Position numbers and translations under genes: made by a program. Below, one piece after another: positions 58,360-64,000 of a DNA stretch of 64,000 bases. The stretch spans positions 186,001 through 250,000 of the forward strand of contig JAOALD010000002.1 in NCBI GenBank assembly GCA_025153755.1, given 5' to 3'. The notes beneath the pieces are model-generated. The model worked only from the letters and a program-made list of their open reading frames with translations, was not told the DNA's origin and searched no databases. The first letter of the stretch is position 1, and every line of letters starts with the position of its first letter. The stretch comes from SAR92 clade bacterium H921. Lineage in GTDB: Bacteria; Pseudomonadota; Gammaproteobacteria; Pseudomonadales; Porticoccaceae.

Positions 58360-60513
58360 TCAGAATTTACCGTAGTAACCTTCTTTCAGTGCATCAAACA
58401 GGTTGGCAGCCGTATGGGTTTCACCATCGTACTCAACTTCTTCGTTGCCTTTAAATTCAACCGTTGAACCGTCTTCCAGAGTAAAGCTGTAGGTGGTGTT
58501 CTCAAGATCTTTCTCGGTCACTAGTACACCTTGGAACGCCTCTGGGTTAAAGCGGAAAGTGGTGCAGCCCTTGAGACCTTTTTCAGCAGCGTATAGATAG
58601 ATGTCTTTAAAGTCCTCGTAATCGCAGTCAGTGGGAACATTGATTGTTTTGGAAATTGAAGAATCTACCCATTTTTGTGCGGCGGCCTGAATATCAACAT
58701 GGGCTCGAGGCATAATGTTCTCAGAACTCATAAAGTAGTCGGGCAGTGCCTCTTCCTCTGAGGTTCCGTAAGGCATGGCATTTTCATTAACCAGTGTGCG
58801 GTAGGCCAGCAGTTCGTACGAGAACACATCAACCTTCTCTTTAGACTTTTTGCCTTCTCGAATAACGTTGCGCGAGTAGTGATGGGCGAAGCTCGGTTCA
58901 ATGCCATTACTCACATTATTAGCCAGTGACAATGAGATAGTACCTGTGGGTGCTATAGATGAGTGGTGGCTGAATCGACAGCCCTCTTCAATCAGCGACT
59001 CCATTAACTCAGGCGCTACGGTCGCAATATTCTGCATGTAGCGGCTGTACTTGGCTAGCAGTACCTTACCCTTAAGTTTGTCGCCAACTTTTATGCCGTC
59101 TTTGGCTAGGTCAGGCTGTTTAAAAAGCATGGCCGCGGTGACTTCAAACTCGTCTTCCATAATTGGCGCAGGACCTTTTTCCCGCGCTAGGTCAAGACCT
59201 GCTTTGAGACCAGAAACGGCCATATCGCGAGCAACGCGCTCAGTGAATTCTAATGAGTCCTGTTCACCGTACTTCATGCATAGCATAGTGATGGTTGACC
59301 CCAGGCCAAGGAAGCCCATGCCATGTCGACGTTTGTATTCTATCTCTTTACGCTGACCATCCAGGGGCAGGCCATTGATTTCGACGACGTTATCCAGCAT
59401 GCGAGTAAACACCTCAACCACTTCAGCGTACTCATCCCAGTCAAAAAAAGCATCTGCGGTGAATGGGTTGCGCACAAATTTGGTCAGGTTTACTGAGCCC
59501 AACAAGCAGCTGCCGTAGGGCGGCAGTGGCTGTTCGCCACAGGGGTTAGTGGCACGGATATCTTCGCAGAACCAGTTATTATTATTTTTGTTAACCTGAT
59601 CGATCAGAATAAAGCCTGGCTCAGCATAGTCGTATGTAGACGACATAATGGCATTCCAGAGTTTCTGGGCACGGATGGTCTCGTAGATGCGACAGGCAAC
59701 CAGACCCTCGTCATTACTGATGTAGTTTTCTGTAGTAGGAAAGGGTTTCCAAACCACATTGTCGGCTTTGAGGTCGAGTCCGCCTTCGATCTCTTTGGCG
59801 CTGATCGGAAAGGTTAGATCCCAGCTATCATCAGCGCGAACCGCTTCAATAAATTCTTCGGTGATCAGCAGTGACAGATTGAACTGACGCAGACGCCCAT
59901 CCTCGCGTTTGGCGCGGACGAAATCAAATACATCTGGATGGCTGACATCAAAAGTTGCCATCTGGGCCCCACGACGGCCACCGGCAGACGACACGGTAAA
60001 ACACATCTTATCGTAGATATCCATGAATGACAGAGGACCAGAGGTATAGGCGCCGGCACCAGAAACATAGGCACCCTTAGGGCGCAGAGTCGAGAATTCG
60101 TAGCCGATACCGCAGCCGGCTTTCAATGTGAGGCCGGCTTCAAGATTACGCTCTAAAATACCCTGCATAGAGTCGGGAACAATACCAGACACGGTACAGT
60201 TGATTGTAGAAGTAGCGGGCTTGTAGGCCTGTGCACCGGCGTTAGATATAATTCGGCCTGCGGGAATAGCACCATGTTTGAGAGCCCAAACAAACTTTTC
60301 GCTCCACTCTGCGCGCTTGGCTTTGCTCTCTACATCGGACAGTGCCTTGGCAACACGCGCATAAGTCGCGTCTATATCTAAGTCGACTGGCTGATCTTCT
60401 TTATCCTTGAGGCGATATTTTTTGTCCCAAATATCTAGCGAGGCGTCCTGCATCTGAATTTCTGGATTTGTCTTCACGGCTTTTACTGTTTTTAATTTAG
60501 GTGCACTGCTCAT
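58360..60513 (-). CDS. nrdJa: Class II (adenosylcobalamin-dependent) ribonucleotide reductase, catalytic NrdJa
   Basis: 717 residues. Family marks are NCTVSGIVPDSMQG, LKAGCGIGYEFSTLRPKG, NPCGEQPLPPYGSCLLGSVNL, and the late APTGTISL loop. These provide the thiyl-radical site and substrate loops. It reduces ribonucleoside di- or triphosphates independently of oxygen using adenosylcobalamin. Split from NrdJb as in pseudomonads. Upstream lies an NrdR box, so it is probably under NrdR/dATP control. Confidence 0.93.
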   Translation of the reverse strand: MSSAPKLKTVKAVKTNPEIQMQDASLDIWDKKYRLKDKEDQPVDLDIDATYARVAKALSDVESKAKRAEWSEKFVWALKHGAIPAGRIISNAGAQAYKPATSTINCTVSGIVPDSMQGILERNLEAGLTLKAGCGIGYEFSTLRPKGAYVSGAGAYTSGPLSFMDIYDKMCFTVSSAGGRRGAQMATFDVSHPDVFDFVRAKREDGRLRQFNLSLLITEEFIEAVRADDSWDLTFPISAKEIEGGLDLKADNVVWKPFPTTENYISNDEGLVACRIYETIRAQKLWNAIMSSTYDYAEPGFILIDQVNKNNNNWFCEDIRATNPCGEQPLPPYGSCLLGSVNLTKFVRNPFTADAFFDWDEYAEVVEVFTRMLDNVVEINGLPLDGQRKEIEYKRRHGMGFLGLGSTITMLCMKYGEQDSLEFTERVARDMAVSGLKAGLDLAREKGPAPIMEDEFEVTAAMLFKQPDLAKDGIKVGDKLKGKVLLAKYSRYMQNIATVAPELMESLIEEGCRFSHHSSIAPTGTISLSLANNVSNGIEPSFAHHYSRNVIREGKKSKEKVDVFSYELLAYRTLVNENAMPYGTSEEEALPDYFMSSENIMPRAHVDIQAAAQKWVDSSISKTINVPTDCDYEDFKDIYLYAAEKGLKGCTTFRFNPEAFQGVLVTEKDLENTTYSFTLEDGSTVEFKGNEEVEYDGETHTAANLFDALKEGYYGKF

Positions 60514-60536
60514 TGACGGACCTTTTTATCATTGTC

Positions 60537-60564
60537 AGCCCTGCCGACTGCGGCTGCCGGGGCT
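60537..60564. other. GC-rich hairpin in the nrdJa leader
   Basis: AGCCC (60537-60541) pairs with GGGCT (60560-60564), extended by further GC pairs, 23 bases upstream of the nrdJa start. No T run follows on the minus strand, so it is not a terminator for an upstream transcript there; it could influence mRNA stability or translation. Confidence 0.4.
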
Positions 60565-60677
60565 TTTTATGTATTTTCGAATAGTGTTTATGGCTTCTCC
60601 TCCAGCTATCTAGAGATTTTTATTTTAGGAGAGCGATGCAGAGTTTATCCTACATCCTGTGTCTTGCAAGCCCTAAT

Positions 60678-60724
60678 GCACTATATATTGTGTTTTTTTA
60701 CGTTGTTAGCACTATTTTCGGTTT
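60678..60724 (-). promoter_or_regulatory. Tandem NrdR boxes upstream of nrdJa
   Basis: Box 1, GCACTATATATTGTGT (60678-60693), is a near-perfect match to the palindromic NrdR consensus ACACWATATATWGTGT. Box 2 begins exactly 31 bases later (60709-60724), starting with the same GCACTAT but diverged in the other half. A 31-base spacing, three helical turns, is the known arrangement for NrdR pairs. The rest of 60725-60943 holds the trpB promoter region, with nothing further recognised. Confidence 0.8.
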
Positions 60725-60943
60725 ATAAGTGGTTGAAAAACTTGTGAATAAAAGGCTCTGACATAGGCAGATTAAGGCCTAGGCTTAATGTCTGACCCTG
60801 ATCAATAAACCGGTCACGCTATACATCCGTAAAAACTCTTGATTGTGCGCGACCTAGGACTTGTTTAATATACGCGCTTTAATTTATTTCACTCAAAAAG
60901 CGGCCTCCCACTTAGGGCCGGTTGCAACCTATCGAGGCTAATC

Positions 60944-62203
60944 ATGGATATTTTTGACTTCTCCGACGGCCGTGAGGGCTATTACGGAGAATATGGCGGC
61001 GTTTTTCTGCCTGAGATTTTGCATGCAACGATAGAAGAATTGCTACTGTGCTTCCGTGAATGCAAGGCCGATCCAAAATTTTGGCAGGAATACGTTTCGC
61101 TGTTGCAAAACTATTCGGGCCGGCCAACCCCAGTGACCTATTTGGAAAACCTCAGTCGCGAACTTGGGGGTGCACAGATCTATGTGAAGCGCGATGACCT
61201 CAATCACACAGGTTCGCACAAGGTAAACAATGTGATGGGTCAGGGGCTATTGACCAAGCGTCTGGGCAAGAAGCGTGTGATCGCTGAAACCGGTGCCGGA
61301 CAGCACGGGTTTGCGACTGCCACTATGGCTGCCAAGTTTGGTTTTGACTGTAAGATTTATATGGGTGCGGTGGATGTTGCCCGTCAGCGGCCCAATGTGT
61401 TTTGGATGGAGAATCTTGGCGCTGAGGTGATTTCTGTCGAAGATGGTCAGAAGACGCTTAAAGATGCGGTAAATGAATGTATGCGTGACTGGGTCACCAA
61501 TATGGCCGACACCCATTATATTTTGGGTACAGCCTGTGGCCCTCACCCTTTCCCGGAAATGGTGAGCTGGTTCCAGTCGATTATCGGTCTGGAAGCCCGC
61601 GAACAGATTTTGGCTCAGACAGGACGCCTGCCCAATCGGGTCTATGCCTGTGTTGGTGGCGGCTCTAATGCTATGGGTCTTTTCCAAGGGTTTTTTGACG
61701 AGCCCAATATCGAACTGATTGGCTGTGAGGCCGGTGGTGAAGGTGTTGGCTCCTATATGCACTCTGCTCGTCTGGCCTATGATGACGCAAGTGTGGGCGT
61801 GGCTCAGGGTTACAAAACGTACTTTTTGCAAAACGATGAAGGTAATATGAATGAAACCCATTCAGTTGCCGCTGGGCTAGATTATATTGGGGTTAATCCG
61901 ATTTTCTCTCACCTGCATGATCAGGGGAAGGTGCGCTTTGAGGCGGCGACAGATAGCGAAGTAAAAGAGACTCTAAAATTAACCATGCGTACTGAGGGCC
62001 TTATTCCGGCTCTAGAGAGTACCCATGGTTTTGTTGTTGCGCTAAAAGAGGCTGCTACTATGGCCAAGGATGAAATTGTACTGGTCAATATGTCCGGTCG
62101 CGGCGACAAAGATATCTTTACCATTGCTGATGCGCTGGACGATGCTAAGTGGAAGTCGTTCATTGAAGGCAAGGCTGATCAGTACCGCGCGGAGAGAAAC
62201 TAA
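60944..62203 (+). CDS. trpB: Tryptophan synthase beta subunit
   Basis: 419 residues, PLP enzyme. PLP Lys93 is in HTGSHKVNN, the catalytic Glu in AETGAGQHG, and the phosphate-binding GGGSNAMG near 240. It joins indole with serine. Compared with the standard gammaproteobacterial TrpB it is longer and unusual in several blocks (DVARQRPNVFWMENLGAEV instead of the DVERQALNVFRM type). It overlaps trpA by one base (TAATG) and is not accompanied by trpF or trpI here. Confidence 0.9.
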   Translation: MDIFDFSDGREGYYGEYGGVFLPEILHATIEELLLCFRECKADPKFWQEYVSLLQNYSGRPTPVTYLENLSRELGGAQIYVKRDDLNHTGSHKVNNVMGQGLLTKRLGKKRVIAETGAGQHGFATATMAAKFGFDCKIYMGAVDVARQRPNVFWMENLGAEVISVEDGQKTLKDAVNECMRDWVTNMADTHYILGTACGPHPFPEMVSWFQSIIGLEAREQILAQTGRLPNRVYACVGGGSNAMGLFQGFFDEPNIELIGCEAGGEGVGSYMHSARLAYDDASVGVAQGYKTYFLQNDEGNMNETHSVAAGLDYIGVNPIFSHLHDQGKVRFEAATDSEVKETLKLTMRTEGLIPALESTHGFVVALKEAATMAKDEIVLVNMSGRGDKDIFTIADALDDAKWKSFIEGKADQYRAERN

Positions 62204-62970
62204 TGGGTCTTGAGACTTTTATAAGCGAGCGTAAACAGCACAAAGATCTGCTGGTGATGGCTCACGTAGTCTGTGGCTACCCTTCCTTTGAAGCCAATAT
62301 GCAAGAACTGGAAATTATGGAGGAGGCTGGAGTTGATCTGGTTGAATTACAGTTTCCATTCTCTGAGCCCAGCGCTGACGGCCCACTATTTGTGCGCGCC
62401 AATGAGCAGTCATTGAAAGCGGGCACTACGGTTGAGCAGTGTTTTGAGTTTATGGCTCTGGCCAGCAAGCGCTTCTCGTTTAAAGTATTGATGATGGGCT
62501 ACTACAATACAGTTTTTAAAATGGGCGAGGATGTGTTTGTTAAGCGCCTAAAAGCAGCCGGTGGAGTTGGTTATATTCTACCAGATCTGCCGATTGAAGA
62601 ATCTGACAAGTTGCACAGACTCTCTGCTGAGGCAGGCGTTGAGCCAGTTATCCTAATGACGCCAACGAGTAGTGACAAGCGGTTAGCTCAGCTGGGTGCG
62701 GCGAGTCGCGGTATGGTTTATGCGGTTGCGCGAAAGGGCGTGACTGGCTCGAAAACCAGTATGGATGATGATGTTGTTTCGCTGATTGATCGCTGTCGCG
62801 AGCATACCAATGTGCCGGTTGGCGTTGGATTTGGTATCACCAGTAAAGCGGACATGGACTTTTTGCGCGGCACTGCAGATCTAGCGATTGTGGGTACTGC
62901 GGCGCTTAAGACTTGGGAACAGTCTGGAGCTGAGGGTTTGAAAAAGTTCTTTGCTGAGTTGATGGGGTAG
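62203..62970 (+). CDS. trpA: Tryptophan synthase alpha subunit
   Basis: 255 residues, TIM barrel. Catalytic Glu48 and Asp59 lie in VELQFPFSEPSADGP; the phosphate loops are GVTGSKT and GFGITSKAD. It cleaves indole-3-glycerol phosphate and channels indole to TrpB. The FPFSEPSADGPLFVRANEQSL block, instead of VPFSDPLADGP, marks it as the divergent TrpA that travels with the equally divergent trpB. The 234 bases after it hold only a small inverted repeat near 63010-63023. Confidence 0.9.
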   Translation: MGLETFISERKQHKDLLVMAHVVCGYPSFEANMQELEIMEEAGVDLVELQFPFSEPSADGPLFVRANEQSLKAGTTVEQCFEFMALASKRFSFKVLMMGYYNTVFKMGEDVFVKRLKAAGGVGYILPDLPIEESDKLHRLSAEAGVEPVILMTPTSSDKRLAQLGAASRGMVYAVARKGVTGSKTSMDDDVVSLIDRCREHTNVPVGVGFGITSKADMDFLRGTADLAIVGTAALKTWEQSGAEGLKKFFAELMG

Positions 62971-63204
62971 CATGACCGCCTTGAGTCATTGTGATAACTT
63001 GCTATAGATCGTCTCAGGAGACGTTGTAACAGAGGTTAGCTCCACCATAAAATTCACCACAGTGGGTCGAACTCAGGGTCATAGTTGGGTTCTTTTTATG
63101 GCACTGTCATGTTTCTGGTTTATCGGTAAAACTTGCAATTGCGTTAGACCTCAATTTGCATAGGTAATATTGCGAGCGCAGGCTAATCAATGCCTAGTAG
63201 GCGG

Positions 63205-63936
63205 CTAATCCATTTTAGAAACACTAAATCGCCAATCGTTTATCACCTGTGAGCGCACATCAGTCAGTTCGGGGACTGCACCCACAATGGCATTGTCTAT
63301 ACATACTAGATGCACACCATGATTAGAGGTAATGGGGCCAGTCCAACAGGGTAAATCACCATCTTTAACCAAGTTAAAAAGTTTTTGCCCAAAGTTGTTA
63401 CCGAATTCATTGTCGACTCTGGTAGAAGTTGCTGAAAAGTAGCGTTCGGCTAATGGGGATTGGTCGCCCTGTGGAATTACCCCCTGCTGTAAATAATGCT
63501 CCAGGGCCTGGCTGGCTTTTAATGTGGCCTGCCCACCATGTTTGGACCTAGAAAAGATGACCTGTTTAAAGCTAAACCGAGATGATTCACGATACTGGGA
63601 TTTGTGCTGCTCGTAAAAAGTAGCTAGTTCAGTCTCTGTTGGCTGTCTGGTGGTGGTGACGTGTTTGGTTAGGCCAGCCAGCTTAGCTTCCATAGACGAG
63701 GTATCCATAATGGCATCGATATCGGCGCCCATGCCTTCAGTGGCAACGCCCTCATCATTAAATAACCTGCTGTTAATACGATGTTGCAGGACGTCTATGT
63801 CGGGCAGATTTTGACGGTTAGCATCCCAGTCTTGATCATTTGGGGCGTCTACATCTAGGAGCAACCAATAGAGGCTTGAGCCAAGTACTGCTAATAGTAG
63901 TAGAACTGTGAAAAGACGCTGGGGGGGCTGGGACAT
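63205..63936 (-). CDS. PpiC-like peptidyl-prolyl cis-trans isomerase, envelope-bound
   Basis: 243 residues with an N-terminal membrane segment (about 8-27) and a parvulin-like C-terminal region: ELATFYEQHKSQYRES, FSFKQVIFSR and WTGPITSNHGVHLVCID, where the last segment is the typical parvulin end strand. Predicted periplasmic folding helper. Key substrate residues of active parvulins are not all evident, so it could be chaperone-only. It starts 13 bases after the end of another minus-strand gene and is likely cotranscribed with it. Confidence 0.8.
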   Translation of the reverse strand: MSQPPQRLFTVLLLLAVLGSSLYWLLLDVDAPNDQDWDANRQNLPDIDVLQHRINSRLFNDEGVATEGMGADIDAIMDTSSMEAKLAGLTKHVTTTRQPTETELATFYEQHKSQYRESSRFSFKQVIFSRSKHGGQATLKASQALEHYLQQGVIPQGDQSPLAERYFSATSTRVDNEFGNNFGQKLFNLVKDGDLPCWTGPITSNHGVHLVCIDNAIVGAVPELTDVRSQVINDWRFSVSKMD

Positions 63937-63949
63937 ATTAATTGGCTCG

Positions 63950-64000
63950 CTACTGTTTAAATATCTTAATCCAGTCTCCGGCCTTGGGCTCGCCGCTGGG
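63950..64000 (-). CDS. C-terminal end of an unidentified protein (partial)
   Basis: A minus-strand frame enters from the right edge, reads PSGEPKAGDWIKIFKQ and stops with TAG at 63950-63952, 13 bases before the PpiC-like start. The tight spacing and absence of earlier stops suggest it is the 3' end of the upstream operon gene. Too short to identify. Confidence 0.45.
   Translation of the reverse strand, partial: PSGEPKAGDWIKIFKQ

Noticed and set aside
60532-60747. 71-residue plus-strand ORF upstream of nrdJa
   Set aside because: It covers the nrdJa leader and the NrdR box, has no ribosome site and low-complexity hydrophobic composition; judged non-coding.

Overview
The window reads as chromosomal DNA of a heterotrophic, probably marine gammaproteobacterium (a Cellvibrionales/SAR92/OM60-like relative is my inference). 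Reasons: a TonB receptor beside glycosidase genes, a class II ribonucleotide reductase split into NrdJa/NrdJb as in Pseudomonas, EpmB/TadA/MltF/PurL/SelU-SelD of gammaproteobacterial type, and a methylmalonyl-CoA/propionyl-CoA module. There are no rRNA, tRNA or CRISPR loci that I can see.

Layout. 0-8 kb: a small membrane protein; a malonate uptake and activation operon (matB-madL-madM, minus strand); csaA; a secreted small protein, an M20 peptidase and an alpha/beta hydrolase; a VOC protein; a thioesterase. 8-22 kb: a galactoside locus with alpha-galactosidase (GH36), Na+/solute symporter, beta-galactosidase (GH42), an esterase-like hydrolase, four contiguous genes of the De Ley-Doudoroff galactose pathway (dehydrogenase, kinase, aldolase, lactonase; galactonate dehydratase is not here), a class-B-type HAD phosphatase and a TonB-dependent receptor. 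22-35 kb: housekeeping (epmB, tadA, mltF, purL, two small DUF proteins, an SDR, a GNAT, mnmH-selD, an AraC regulator). 35-42.5 kb: methylmalonyl-CoA mutase, propionyl-CoA carboxylase beta and alpha, MeaB chaperone, beta-carbonic anhydrase, ending in a strong terminator.

42.6-57.5 kb is a mobile island lying between that terminator and the terminator of nrdJab. It has two parts. The right part is a six-gene minus-strand operon in which every junction overlaps: three different tyrosine recombinases, two small coiled-coil proteins and a RecD2-like helicase. This resembles the recombinase-trio module of Vibrio island VPaI-6 ('gamma-mobile-trio' type islands), an attribution made from memory. The left part is a complete phosphite-oxidation operon ptxABCDE: ABC importer, NAD-dependent phosphite dehydrogenase with its catalytic residues, and LysR regulator. 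The ptx operon is bracketed by arrays of one 20-bp repeat, three tandem copies on the left and two copies in inverted orientation on the right. Another repeat family marks the far left of the island. The combination of a phosphorus-scavenging cargo, inverted repeat arrays and a recombinase trio with a coupled helicase is the most unusual thing in the window.

57.6-64 kb returns to the backbone: nrdJa/nrdJb with an NrdR box upstream, a trpB-trpA pair of a divergent type, and a PpiC-like prolyl isomerase. Cobalamin is needed for at least two enzymes here (mutase and NrdJ). Galactose and malonate feed central carbon metabolism, propionyl-CoA is drained to succinyl-CoA, and phosphite would be imported and oxidised to phosphate.
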